Part shown: positions 1 to 8,422 of the stretch, piece after piece
Position numbering within the stretch: position 1 is the stretch's first letter
How the letters are laid out: each line of letters opens with the position of its first letter
Origin: Roseibium aggregatum
Lineage (GTDB): Bacteria > Pseudomonadota > Alphaproteobacteria > Rhizobiales > Stappiaceae
Direction of reading: 5' to 3'
Length of the DNA: 64,000 nt
Assembly: GCF_014692675.1 (NCBI RefSeq)
Contig: NZ_JABFCZ010000007.1
Location: 124,001 to 188,000 of the forward strand
The notes under the pieces: generated by a model
The model's database searches: none
The model's input: the letters and a program-made list of their open reading frames with translations, nothing else
What the model was told of the DNA's origin: nothing
Position numbers and translations under genes: made by a program

Positions 1-297
1 TGCAAGGCCTGTCATGCCATCGGCCCCGACGCCAAAAACAAGGTCGGCCCGGAGCTGAACGGCATCGTCGGCCGCAAGGTCGCCAGTGTTGAAGACTTCA
101 AGTATTCCCCGGCCATGAAGGAATTCGCCGACGGCGACAAGGTCTGGACCGACGAGCTCCTCCACACCTACCTGACGAAGCCGAAGGACCTGGTCCCGAA
201 GACCAAGATGGCCTTTGCCGGTCTGAAAAAGGAAAAGGACCGCGACGACATCGTCGCCTATCTTTCCCAGTTCAACGCGGACGGCTCGATGAAATAA
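1..297 (+). CDS. C-type cytochrome, 5' end cut off by the window
   Basis: The window opens inside this gene. The first five codons read C-K-A-C-H, the covalent haem c attachment motif CXXCH, and the frame stays open to TAA at 295-297, leaving 98 residues. A later K-T-K-M-A-F (Met about residue 70 of what is visible) is the likely second axial haem ligand, as in class I cytochromes of the c2/c550 type. These small periplasmic or membrane-anchored proteins carry electrons between respiratory complexes. The signal peptide or anchor that would separate a soluble from a tethered form lies outside the window. A strong terminator follows, so the gene ends its transcription unit. Confidence 0.85.
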   Translation, partial: CKACHAIGPDAKNKVGPELNGIVGRKVASVEDFKYSPAMKEFADGDKVWTDELLHTYLTKPKDLVPKTKMAFAGLKKEKDRDDIVAYLSQFNADGSMK

Positions 298-320
298 GCG
301 GACATCCCGCAGGAAACAGA

Positions 321-350
321 AAGGCCGGCTCCCTGGGAGCCGGCCTTTTT
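321..350 (+). terminator. Rho-independent terminator after the cytochrome gene
   Basis: A perfect inverted repeat (arms AAGGCCGGCTCCC and GGGAGCCGGCCTT) with almost no loop is followed by five T residues. It lies 24 bases after the cytochrome stop and also separates it from the convergent DUF3422 gene. Confidence 0.9.
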
Positions 351-367
351 CATTTGTGTTTCGCGGA

Positions 368-1690
368 TCACTTTGCGGATTCGTCTTCCGCGCCTTCGGC
401 GTGATGAGAGCGGATCCTTCGCACGATGAGCCAGATCCCGAGAACGACCACAGGCACCGCAAGCCCTGTTGTGAGTTCCGGGCCCGGCATCGGAACGCCT
501 GCCTTCTTCACACCCTTGGCGAGATAGGACAGCAGGCCGATGACGTAATAGCTGATGGCGGCGACCGACAGGCCTTCGACCGTCTGCTGCAGGCGCAATT
601 GAACGCGGGCACGCCGGTTCATGGATTCCAGCAGGCTCCGGTTCTGCTGTTCCAGATCCACATCGACCCGCGTGCGCAACAGCGTGGTCGCGCGGGCCAG
701 CTTTTCAGACAGCTTGTCCTGACGCATTTCAAGCGCCTGACACGTGCGCATGGCCGGGCCGAGCCGGCGTCCGAGAAACGCGGACATGCTCAGATCGCCG
801 GGAGCGGCCTCCTCGCCCAGGGACCGCAGGCGCGCCAGGACGATTTCGTAATAAGCCCGGCTTGCGGCGAAACGGTAGGTGCTTGCCGCGGCGGCCGCCT
901 CCAGGGCTGCTGCCAGTCTGGACAATTGCTCGAGCAAGGTCCGGTTTTCCTCCAGACCGGCCGTGTCCTGGATACTCTTGGTCAAATCGACCAGTTCCGT
1001 CTCTATCGCGCCGATGTCGGACTGCCGGCTGTTCGCCTCGAACAGGCCGAGCAGCGCCAGCGTACGGTAGGTCTCGATTTCCAGAAGCCGCTGCACCAGG
1101 GCGCCGCACTGAACCGGCGTCATGGTTTCGTTGAAAACGACGATCCGGGTCAGGCCGTCCCCGTCCGGGCGGAAATCGGTCGCCGCAAGCCCGGCGCCGT
1201 TTTCCACCTTGAATACGGTCAGGCTCGCGGGATCATAGTGACTTCGCCAGTCCTGCGATGCCGGCGCCTTGCACAGATCAAGCCTGGTCGACACCAGCAT
1301 CGGTCCCGGTGCCCGGAAGGCAACCCCGAACGGATGCGTGGCGGGCAGCGGTCCGAACGGATCGGCAGCCGCCGCCGGGCCGTGCCATGTGTATGTGACG
1401 AACTCGGTGTGCCATTCCCAGCTCAGGGTCCCGCCACCGAATTCCAGAACGTGGTGACGCGCCGACTTTCCGGGCCCGGCCGCGCCCTGGCTGGCGCAAA
1501 AGTCCGAAAACCAGTCGTAATCGGCCGCCGCCTGTTCGGGCGTCGTGGTGAAAGCATAATGCAGGATGACGCTTGGCGCCGACAGCGGCCGAAAGGGACG
1601 GGCATGCACCTCCCCCAGAACGGCCTCGCGCATGGGATGCGTTTTGAAGGCCGGTAATGGGCTCGCCGTGTCCTTCGTGTTCTCGCCCAT
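368..1690 (-). CDS. DUF3422 family membrane protein
   Basis: A 440-residue protein recognisable as DUF3422 by its N-terminal block around H-A-R-P-F-R-P-L and its C-terminal pair of hydrophobic segments (roughly the last 60 residues), which should anchor it in the inner membrane with a large N-terminal cytoplasmic part. The middle is rich in charged helices of coiled-coil character. No biochemical role is established for the family that I know of. I chose the ATG at 1690 because GGGGAAAGG lies just upstream; a TTG 13 codons earlier (1729) is open but has no ribosome site. The gene converges on the cytochrome gene and shares the terminator region. It stands alone, so context gives no functional clue. 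Confidence 0.8.
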   Translation of the reverse strand: MGENTKDTASPLPAFKTHPMREAVLGEVHARPFRPLSAPSVILHYAFTTTPEQAAADYDWFSDFCASQGAAGPGKSARHHVLEFGGGTLSWEWHTEFVTYTWHGPAAAADPFGPLPATHPFGVAFRAPGPMLVSTRLDLCKAPASQDWRSHYDPASLTVFKVENGAGLAATDFRPDGDGLTRIVVFNETMTPVQCGALVQRLLEIETYRTLALLGLFEANSRQSDIGAIETELVDLTKSIQDTAGLEENRTLLEQLSRLAAALEAAAAASTYRFAASRAYYEIVLARLRSLGEEAAPGDLSMSAFLGRRLGPAMRTCQALEMRQDKLSEKLARATTLLRTRVDVDLEQQNRSLLESMNRRARVQLRLQQTVEGLSVAAISYYVIGLLSYLAKGVKKAGVPMPGPELTTGLAVPVVVLGIWLIVRRIRSHHAEGAEDESAK

Positions 1691-2418
1691 GGCCTTTCCC
1701 CAGTCCTTCCATCGCACCTTGGTATTCAAGTCGGAGAATGGCTTATGGACCGGAGCCTTGTCACGGGTTTTGGTTGAAATGGACGTGCGTTATCCCGACG
1801 CGGCATAAATCCACAGGGATTTTCAACGCAACGTTAAAACTGAATGCCAAATCGCGAAACAATTCTCATTTCGTGAGAAATCATAACCCGGCGACGACCG
1901 CCTTCTCAACCTTTGTCGCACTGCAAAAATTTCGCATCGTTTCCGGTCCGTAACTTTTCCGACCGGCGCACCGTTTTCATCATGCAATGCGCCCCCTCCG
2001 GACCGGGGCCAGGTTTCCTGCCGCCGAACCCTCCATTGCCGTCACGCACTCGCATTTTATAAATGCATTCAATTATTCGTATTTTTCGAAATTGTTTCCT
2101 CGCATCGCCCCCTCTCCGCGCGTCGTGATCCGGCCCGAACCTCACGCAGGGTCATCCTGCATTACGGCACACAATCCGACGCAGCTGCGAAACAGCCCCT
2201 TCGCAACGCAATACAAATGCGAAACACCAATCATCAAAAATCTTGTTTGCACCTCTTCCCCGACTACTTGGGCACCCAAAAAGGACACTAGAAATGCCGT
2301 GAATCCGGGCTGCTGGAAAATACGGATCCTCTTGTTCTTCTTCAGCGATAATGGTTTCCTTACTGTGTTTAGGTCCGGCAAACCGATAAACAAAGCCGCC
2401 ATAAACGGGAGGAAAACC
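1691..2418. other. Intergenic region upstream of the first TRAP operon, no gene seen
   Basis: 728 bases between two divergent genes, clearly more AT-rich than the surroundings. Open frames here are short or are extensions of the downstream gene and lack typical codon use. A short inverted repeat TTCTCA/TGAGAA lies at 1863-1879. The promoter of the TRAP binding-protein gene must lie in the right half, but I find no convincing sigma-54 element or known operator. Confidence 0.6.
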
Positions 2419-3522
2419 ATGACTGATACACTTAACAGGAGACGGTTCCTGAAAGGCAGCGCGCTTGCCGCAACAGCAACAGCAGGCACGCTCGCCGCAC
2501 CTGCTGTGGCGCGCGCCGAACCGACCGTCCTGAAGATGCAGGCCGCCTGGGGCGGCGGCATCTTTCTTGAAAACGCCAAGTCCTACGTGGACACCGTCCA
2601 TGCCATGGCCGGCAAGGACCTGAAGATCGACCTTCTGGCAGTGGACTCGGTCGTCAAGACCAGCCAGATGCAGGATGCCGTGCACCGGGGCGTGCTCGAC
2701 GCGGCCCACTACGTTCCCGCCTACTGGTATTCCAAGTCCAAGACCGCTTCCCTGTTCGGCACCGGCCCGTGCTTCGGCTGGTCCTCGCAGGAAGTGCTCG
2801 GCTGGGTCAATTACGGCGGCGGCCAGGAACTGTTCGACGAACTGATGGGTTCGCTCGGCCTGAACGTTGTGTCGTTCTTCAACAGCCCGATGCCGGCACA
2901 GCCGCTCGGCTGGTTCAAGGAGCAGATCAAAGACGTCGCCCAGATGAACGGCCTGAAATACCGCACGGTCGGCCTTGCCGCCGATGTGATGCTGCAGATG
3001 GGCCTTTCGGTCGTGCAGCTTCCGGGCGGTGAAATTCAGCCGGCGATGAAGTCCGGCCTGATCGACGCGGCCGAGTTCAACAACCCGACCTCCGACCGCG
3101 ACTTCGGCATGCAGGACGTCTCGAAGGACTACATGCTGGCATCGTTCCACCAGAGCCAGGAATTCTTCGAAATCACCTTCAACAAGAAGAAGTACGAGAG
3201 CCTGCCGTCCGAACTTCAGGCCGTCCTGAAGCACGCATCGAACGCCGAGAACTCGAACTTCTACTGGCACAACACCAAGCGTTATGCGGAAGATCTCGTC
3301 AAGCTGCAGACGGAGCAGGGCGTCAACGTTTGGCGCACGCCGGATTCGGTCATGGCCGCCCAGCTCGATGCCTGGGATACGGTCGTTGCCCGCATTTCCG
3401 AAGAGGATCCGTTCTTCGCCAAGGTGATCGAGTCCCAGAAGAAGTATGCGAAAGAGGTGATGGGCTACCTGAACCTCAACCAGCCTGACTACAAGCTGGC
3501 CTACAAGCACTACTTCGGCTGA
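2419..3522 (+). CDS. TRAP transporter substrate-binding protein (TakP-like, DctP family)
   Basis: A 367-residue periplasmic solute receptor. It starts at ATG 2419 behind GGGAGG; the frame is open far upstream but that part is not protein-like. The N-terminus carries N-R-R-R-F-L-K-G followed by a hydrophobic stretch ending A-V-A-R-A, a twin-arginine (Tat) signal, so export is probably as a folded protein. The mature part resembles the TakP/mannitol-chloroaromatic branch of DctP proteins (A-A-W-G-G-G early; L-P-G-G-E-I and E-F-N-N-P-T in the middle). The studied R. sphaeroides TakP binds 2-oxo acids such as pyruvate. Q and M subunits follow directly, and the downstream hydroxyacid enzymes suggest a 2-oxo or 2-hydroxy acid ligand. 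The ligand is inference. Confidence 0.88.
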   Translation: MTDTLNRRRFLKGSALAATATAGTLAAPAVARAEPTVLKMQAAWGGGIFLENAKSYVDTVHAMAGKDLKIDLLAVDSVVKTSQMQDAVHRGVLDAAHYVPAYWYSKSKTASLFGTGPCFGWSSQEVLGWVNYGGGQELFDELMGSLGLNVVSFFNSPMPAQPLGWFKEQIKDVAQMNGLKYRTVGLAADVMLQMGLSVVQLPGGEIQPAMKSGLIDAAEFNNPTSDRDFGMQDVSKDYMLASFHQSQEFFEITFNKKKYESLPSELQAVLKHASNAENSNFYWHNTKRYAEDLVKLQTEQGVNVWRTPDSVMAAQLDAWDTVVARISEEDPFFAKVIESQKKYAKEVMGYLNLNQPDYKLAYKHYFG

Positions 3523-3548
3523 TCCGAACCCTTTTGCCGGATATTGCA

Positions 3549-3573
3549 GCGGGGACCCGTTCCGGGCCCCCGC
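3549..3573 (+). other. Hairpin between TRAP P and Q genes
   Basis: Arms of 11 bases (GCGGGGACCCG and CGGGCCCCCGC, one mismatch) around a 3-base loop, with only weak T content after it. It sits just after the binding-protein stop. Such a hairpin could protect the 3' end of the receptor mRNA and give more receptor than membrane subunits; that role is inference. Confidence 0.55.
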
Positions 3574-3605
3574 GCTTTCCTGCCTGCAAACCGCCAGAGG
3601 CTGAC

Positions 3606-4190
3606 GTGACAAAACTGATTTATACGATCGAAGGGCTGAGCGTTTGGGTCGGCCGGGCCTTCGGCTGGTGCATTCTCATCCTCACCCTGTCCGTTTCCTA
3701 CGAAGTGTTCGTGCGCTACGTGCTGAATGCGCCGACCGTGTGGGCATTCGACATGATGGTGCAGATGTACGGCGCCTTGTTCCTGATGTCTGGACCCTAC
3801 GCCCTGGCCCAGGATTCCCATGTGCGCGGTGACGTTCTCTACCGCCTGTTCCCGGTCCGCTGGCAGGCGCGCATCGACTTCCTGCTTTACCTGCTGTTCT
3901 TCTATCCGGGCATGTTGGCCCTGTTCTGGTACGGCAAGGAAATCGCGGCCGACAGCTGGCGCTACAAGGAAGTGAGCTGGAACAGTCCGGCCCGCATCCA
4001 GATCTACTTCTTCAAGACCCTGATCCCGGTGGCCGGCTTCCTGCTTATGCTGCAGGGACTGGCCGAACTCTCGCGCTGCTGGCGCGCCATGAAGACCGGG
4101 CAATGGCTGCCGCGCCTCACCGACGTGAAGGAAACGGAGGACATCCTTGCCGAGGATCCCTTCGAAGACCAGCCCGCCGCCGGCAAATGA
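3606..4190 (+). CDS. TRAP transporter small permease (DctQ family)
   Basis: A 194-residue membrane protein with four hydrophobic segments, the usual topology of the DctQ small subunit that works with the large permease in sodium-driven TRAP uptake. I chose GTG 3606 because AGAGG lies five bases before it; the frame is open from 3534, but the extra N-terminus is not hydrophobic and has no ribosome site. The sequence around A-F-D-M-M-V-Q-M-Y-G is typical of Q subunits of the TakQ branch. The gene lies between the P and M genes on the same strand, with 83 bases to P and 36 to M, so it is part of one transporter operon. Confidence 0.85.
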   Translation: MTKLIYTIEGLSVWVGRAFGWCILILTLSVSYEVFVRYVLNAPTVWAFDMMVQMYGALFLMSGPYALAQDSHVRGDVLYRLFPVRWQARIDFLLYLLFFYPGMLALFWYGKEIAADSWRYKEVSWNSPARIQIYFFKTLIPVAGFLLMLQGLAELSRCWRAMKTGQWLPRLTDVKETEDILAEDPFEDQPAAGK

Positions 4191-4226
4191 CCGGACAGCA
4201 TGCCTCTTTGATGAAAGTGTCCTGAG

Positions 4227-5774
4227 ATGACGAATCCCGAAGTCGCGATCCTGATGCTGTGCCTGTTTATCGTGCTGGTGCTGCTCGGCTTTCCGATCGC
4301 CTTTACCCTTCTCGCCATGGGCGTCGGCTTCGGCTACTACGCCTATTACACAGGTGCGGATACCTTCGCAGACCTGTTCAACAACAACATATTCTACCTC
4401 CTGAACCAGAACACCTATTCGGTGATGGAAAACGACACGCTGGTCGCCATCCCATTGTTCCTATTCATGGGGTACGTCGTCGAACGGGCGAACATCGTCA
4501 ACCGCCTGTTCTTCTCGCTGCAGATGGCCGCGCGCAACCTGCCCGGTTCCATGGCGATTGCCGCCCTGATCACCTGTGCGGTGTTTTCCACCGCATCCGG
4601 CATCGTCGGCGCCGTCGTGACACTGATGGGACTGCTGGCATTCCCGGCCATGGCCAATGCCAATTACAACAAGCAGTTCGCCTCCGGCGTGATCTGCGCC
4701 GGCGGCACGCTCGGCATTCTCATCCCGCCATCGATCATGCTGATCGTCTATGCGGCCATCGCCGAACTTTCGCCGCTGCGCCTCTATGCGGCCGCCGTCT
4801 TTCCCGGACTGATGCTCGCCGGCCTGTACATTCTTTATGTGATCGGCCGGGTTCTCCTCAATCCCAGAATTGCGCCCAAGCCCCGGCAGGAAGACGTGCC
4901 CCCCGTGGCAAGGATCTATGCGGACCTGCTGGTTTCCTTCGTACCGCTGACCGTGCTGATCATGCTGGTTCTCGGTTCCATTCTGGGCGGACTGGCAACT
5001 CCGGCGGAAGCTGCGGCCATGGGCGCGCTCGGAGGCCTGTTTCTGGCGTCCCTCTATCTCGGGCCGACAGAAGAAGTCCTGCGAAGGTCCGTCACGCTGA
5101 AGGATCCGACCATGGTCGGGCTCGCAGTTGTGTCCTTCGTCCTCTTCATCATCTTCGGCAAGGAACCGAAGCTCTGGCAGATGATCACCATTCCGGTCCT
5201 GGGCGGGATCGTCGGTCTCTGGCTTTCCTGCCTGCGCTATGCCTACAAGGCGGTCTGGGTCCGGCTGACGGAAAGCGTGTTCCTGACCGCCAAGGCAACC
5301 GCCATGGTGTGCTGGCTGTTCGTCGGCTCATGGACGTTCGCCTCCGTGTTCTCCTATCTCGGCGGCCACGACATCATCGAGCAATGGTTCCTGCACATGC
5401 AGCTGGAACCGTGGCAGTTCCTGATCCTGGTTCAGCTGATCATCTTCTTCCTCGGCTGGCCGCTGGAGTGGTCGGAGATCCTGATCATCTTCGTGCCGAT
5501 CTTCCTGCCCATGCTCGATACGTTCCACGTCAACCCGTATTTCTTCGCGATGCTGGTGGCGCTGAACCTGCAAACCTCGTTCCTGACACCGCCCATGGCC
5601 ATGTCGGCGTATTATCTGAAAGGTGTTTTGAAGAAAGAGATCGAACTGATTGACATCTTCAAGGGCATCCTGCCGTATCTCGCGATCGTGATCTTCAGCA
5701 TGGTCATGCTGCACGAATTCCCCGCGATCGCCCTGTGGCTGCCCGATTACCTCTTCGGACCGTATATTCCATGA
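4227..5774 (+). CDS. TRAP transporter large permease (DctM family)
   Basis: A 515-residue, almost entirely hydrophobic protein, the ion-coupled translocation subunit of the TRAP system. DctM hallmarks include the conserved stretch around G-I-L-I-P-P-S-I-M-L and a matching motif in the second half (S-F-L-T-P-P-M-A-M). It is longer than the roughly 430 residues of the commonest DctM proteins because of an insertion of extra membrane segments in the middle (about residues 270-350), which is usual in the TakM/mannitol-chloroaromatic branch. ATG 4227 follows CCTGAG. The stop overlaps the amidase start in an ATGA arrangement, so the amidase is translationally coupled to the transporter. Confidence 0.9.
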   Translation: MTNPEVAILMLCLFIVLVLLGFPIAFTLLAMGVGFGYYAYYTGADTFADLFNNNIFYLLNQNTYSVMENDTLVAIPLFLFMGYVVERANIVNRLFFSLQMAARNLPGSMAIAALITCAVFSTASGIVGAVVTLMGLLAFPAMANANYNKQFASGVICAGGTLGILIPPSIMLIVYAAIAELSPLRLYAAAVFPGLMLAGLYILYVIGRVLLNPRIAPKPRQEDVPPVARIYADLLVSFVPLTVLIMLVLGSILGGLATPAEAAAMGALGGLFLASLYLGPTEEVLRRSVTLKDPTMVGLAVVSFVLFIIFGKEPKLWQMITIPVLGGIVGLWLSCLRYAYKAVWVRLTESVFLTAKATAMVCWLFVGSWTFASVFSYLGGHDIIEQWFLHMQLEPWQFLILVQLIIFFLGWPLEWSEILIIFVPIFLPMLDTFHVNPYFFAMLVALNLQTSFLTPPMAMSAYYLKGVLKKEIELIDIFKGILPYLAIVIFSMVMLHEFPAIALWLPDYLFGPYIP

Positions 5775-7120
5775 ACCTGACACTGCCTGAAAATGACATC
5801 CTCAAACTCAGTGCCAGCGAGGCGGCCCGGAAAATCCGGGCCGGCCTTCTGACCTCGACAGACCTGGTTTCCGCCTGTCTCCAACGCATCGAGGAAACCG
5901 ACGGACAACTGAAAGCCTGGGCCCATCTGGACCGGGACAAGGCGCTGGCGGAAGCGGGCGAACTGGATGCGATCCGGCAATCGGGCCGCCCCCTCGGCGC
6001 GCTGCACGGCGTGCCGGTCGGCCTCAAGGACATCATCGATACCAGGGATTATCCGACGGAACGCGGGTCTCCGGTTTTCACCGGACGCCGTCCCGATCTG
6101 GACGCGGCCGTGGTGGAGCGCCTGCGCGATGCCGGGGCGGTGATCCTGGGCAAGACGAAGACGACCGAACTGGCCTTCGTTCATCCGACCGACACCACCA
6201 ATCCGCACGATCCGGGCCATATTCCAGGCGGGTCCTCGAGCGGGTCGGCAGCAGCCGTTGCCGCCCATCAGGTACCGCTGGCGCTCGGCACGCAGACCAA
6301 CGGCTCGGTCATCCGCCCGGCGTCCTTTTGCGGCACCTACGGCTTCAAGCCGACGCGCGGGGTCATTTCCCGCCGGGGCGTGCTGGCGACGTCGAACACC
6401 CTCGACCAGATCGGCGTCTTTGCCCGCACGCTTGAGGACAGCGCACTGCTGGCGGACGCCATCAAAGGCTACGACCAGACCGACGACAAGTGCTATCCCT
6501 ATCCAAGGCCCGCCATGCTGGACGGCTTTCAGGCGGAGCCGCCGGTGGAGCCGTCCCTGGCCTTCATCGAGCTTCCCTTTGCCGACCGCCTGAGCGCGGA
6601 CAGCCGGGACGGGTTCGAGGAGCTCATTTCCTTCCTCGGCGCACGGGTGGAGCGGGTTCCGGCACCGCCGGCCTTTGCCAGGCTGGTCGAGGTGCAGCGG
6701 ATCATTCATGAATACGAGATCTGCCAGCTTCTGAAGGACACTTTCGACGGTCATTGGGACCAGATCAGCGCAACCCTGAAGCCGGTGATCGAACGTGGCC
6801 GGGCGATCACGAGCGCCGTCTACGAAGACGCGCGTTCGATGGCTGAAGCGGCCGACGGCTTCTTCACCGCCTTCTTCAAGGATTACGATGCGATCCTCAG
6901 CCCGAGCGCGGCCGGCGAAGCCCCGAAGATGGGGCCGAACACCGGGGACCCGATTTTCTGCACACTATGGACGCTTGGCGGCCTGCCGGCGGTCTCCATG
7001 CCCCTGCTGGTCGGCGAAAACGGCCTACCGATCGGCGTCCAGCTGATCGGTGCGGTCGAGCAGGACGACCGGCTGATGCGCACGGCCAACTGGCTACTGA
7101 AAGCATTGAACGACGCCTGA
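5771..7120 (+). CDS. Amidase-signature family hydrolase
   Basis: A 449-residue amidase of the GatA/FAAH fold. The Ser-cisSer-Lys triad is visible: K86 in G-L-K-D-I, S155 in G-G-S-S-S-G-S and S179 in T-N-G-S-V-I-R-P-A. The 24-residue spacing between the two serines matches the family. These enzymes hydrolyse carboxamides to the acid plus ammonia. The ATG at 5771 overlaps the TGA of the TRAP permease; an earlier in-frame start at 5735 would lie inside the permease gene. Translational coupling to a carboxylate importer suggests it releases a carboxylic acid from an imported amide, or an N-carbamoyl type substrate. A GatA role is unlikely because no gatB or gatC lies nearby. The substrate cannot be read from the sequence. 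Confidence 0.85.
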   Translation: MNLTLPENDILKLSASEAARKIRAGLLTSTDLVSACLQRIEETDGQLKAWAHLDRDKALAEAGELDAIRQSGRPLGALHGVPVGLKDIIDTRDYPTERGSPVFTGRRPDLDAAVVERLRDAGAVILGKTKTTELAFVHPTDTTNPHDPGHIPGGSSSGSAAAVAAHQVPLALGTQTNGSVIRPASFCGTYGFKPTRGVISRRGVLATSNTLDQIGVFARTLEDSALLADAIKGYDQTDDKCYPYPRPAMLDGFQAEPPVEPSLAFIELPFADRLSADSRDGFEELISFLGARVERVPAPPAFARLVEVQRIIHEYEICQLLKDTFDGHWDQISATLKPVIERGRAITSAVYEDARSMAEAADGFFTAFFKDYDAILSPSAAGEAPKMGPNTGDPIFCTLWTLGGLPAVSMPLLVGENGLPIGVQLIGAVEQDDRLMRTANWLLKALNDA

Positions 7121-7142
7121 GAGGCGAGACAAGGAGTTCTAA

Positions 7143-7361
7143 ATGTTAGGACGAAGCAACAAGATCATTCTGGGACTGATCGGAACCGTACTGGTCTCCG
7201 TTTTCGTGATCGGCCTGGCCAACAGCATCTCCACCGGCTTTGCCGGATTCTGGGGCGGCCTGCCCTTCTGGGTCATCGTGATCTTCGTGTTGTCTCTTGC
7301 CGTCACCGACTATGTCCAGGAGTGCGTTCTGGACAAGGACGGGAAGGACAAAAATGGCTGA
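7143..7361 (+). CDS. Small two-helix membrane protein of unknown function
   Basis: A 72-residue protein with a good AAGGAG site before ATG 7143. Two hydrophobic segments (about residues 8-28 and 38-55) are joined by a glycine-rich turn, and the C-terminus is highly charged (D-K-D-G-K-D-K-N-G). I do not recognise a family. It sits 22 bases after the amidase gene and overlaps the next gene by 8 bases, so it is cotranscribed with the transport and dehydrogenase genes. It could be an accessory subunit or a small membrane regulator; nothing in the sequence decides this. Confidence 0.65.
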   Translation: MLGRSNKIILGLIGTVLVSVFVIGLANSISTGFAGFWGGLPFWVIVIFVLSLAVTDYVQECVLDKDGKDKNG

Positions 7362-8316
7362 CAAGCCGGTCCTGTGGCTGCCGCGGCGCGTATCCGATGC
7401 GACCGTTGCACGCGCGCGGGAAAACTACGAGGTGATCCTCAACGAGGCGGACGACGTCAGCACCGCTGACGAAATCGTCGCCATGAGCGCGCGCGTCGAC
7501 GCGATGATGCCGTGCCACTCGGAGATCTTTTCTGAAGATGTGGTCGGCCGGCTCGACCCGCGCCTGAAAATCCTCGCCAATCATTCGGTCGGCGTCGACC
7601 ATTGCGATCTCGCCGCCCTCAGGGCGCGCGGCATTGCGGTCACCAACACGCCGGATGTGCTGTCGGACGCAACTGCCGAAATCGCCATGCTTCTGATGCT
7701 GGGGGCCGCGCGGCGGGCAGTCGAAGGCGACCGGATCGTCAGAAGCGGCGCATGGGACTTCTGGAGCCCGTCCTTCATGGTCGGCAAACAGGTCAGCGGC
7801 GCACGGCTTGCCATTGTCGGCATGGGCCGGGTCGGCCAGGCCTTCGCCAAAAAGGCCCGCGGCTTCGACATGGAAATTCATTACTACAACCGGCAGCGCT
7901 TAGCCGAGGACAAGGAATTCGGCGCGACCTATCACAATTCGCTGGAAAGCCTGCTGCCCAAAGGGGATTTCCTGTCGCTCCACTGCCCGGCAACGCCGGA
8001 GACGAAAAACCTCCTGAACGCGGAGACCCTGCGGCTTCTTCCCGAAGGCTGCGTGATCGTGAACACGGCCCGGGGCGCACTGGTGGATGAGGCGGCCCTG
8101 ATCGCGGCACTCAGGTCCGGCCAGGTCGCCGCGGCCGGCCTCGACTGTTTCGTAAAGGAGCCCGGCGGCAACCCGGCGTTCGCCGAATTCGAGAACGTGT
8201 TCATGCTTCCCCATATCGGCAGCGCGACCGTCAGGACCCGCGACGCCATGGGTTTTCGCGCGCTGGACAATCTCGACGCCTTCTTTGCCGGCAGGACGCC
8301 GAAGGATCTGCTTTAG
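7354..8316 (+). CDS. D-2-hydroxyacid dehydrogenase (glyoxylate/hydroxypyruvate reductase type)
   Basis: A 320-residue NAD(P)-dependent oxidoreductase. The Rossmann motif G-M-G-R-V-G is at 156-161, and the catalytic trio of the family is intact: R240 in N-T-A-R-G, E269 in V-K-E-P and H287 in L-P-H-I-G. It should interconvert a 2-oxo acid and its D-2-hydroxy acid; glyoxylate, hydroxypyruvate or a close relative is most likely, but family members overlap in specificity. I start it at ATG 7354, which has GGGAAGGA upstream and overlaps the preceding stop by 8 bases. With the TRAP importer before it and an L-hydroxyacid dehydrogenase nearby, it fits a 2-hydroxy/2-oxo acid catabolic block. Confidence 0.88.
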   Translation: MADKPVLWLPRRVSDATVARARENYEVILNEADDVSTADEIVAMSARVDAMMPCHSEIFSEDVVGRLDPRLKILANHSVGVDHCDLAALRARGIAVTNTPDVLSDATAEIAMLLMLGAARRAVEGDRIVRSGAWDFWSPSFMVGKQVSGARLAIVGMGRVGQAFAKKARGFDMEIHYYNRQRLAEDKEFGATYHNSLESLLPKGDFLSLHCPATPETKNLLNAETLRLLPEGCVIVNTARGALVDEAALIAALRSGQVAAAGLDCFVKEPGGNPAFAEFENVFMLPHIGSATVRTRDAMGFRALDNLDAFFAGRTPKDLL

Positions 8317-8320
8317 AGGA

Positions 8321-8345
8321 AATTGGATAATTTAATTGACCAATT
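8321..8345. promoter_or_regulatory. Candidate operator before the GntR regulator
   Basis: Inverted repeat AATTGG at 8321-8326 and CCAATT at 8340-8345, spaced by 13 AT-rich bases. It lies about 80 bases before the GntR start, where an autoregulated FCD-type repressor often binds. The assignment rests on position and symmetry only. Confidence 0.35.
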
Positions 8346-8350
8346 TTTCT

Positions 8351-8374
8351 CGTTGAGGCATTTATGCCTCGACG
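8351..8374. repeat. 24-base near-perfect palindrome
   Basis: Eleven-base arms (CGTTGAGGCAT and ATGCCTCGACG, one mismatch that is a wobble in RNA) around TT. There is no T run after it, so it is a poor terminator for the preceding gene. It could be a second operator or a leader hairpin of the GntR mRNA. Confidence 0.5.
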
Positions 8375-8422
8375 GACACGGTTTTGCGCGTCCGAGACAG
8401 ACATCAACAGCGGACCCAAGCC

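Noticed and set aside
356..1657. Long + strand frame opposite the DUF3422 gene
   Set aside because: Composition is that of an antisense shadow (Arg/Gln/Gly-rich, no motif) and it has no ribosome site.
2152..3612. Long open frame antisense to the first TRAP binding-protein gene
   Set aside because: Low-complexity translation with no recognisable domain; the sense strand encodes a complete exported receptor with a good ribosome site.
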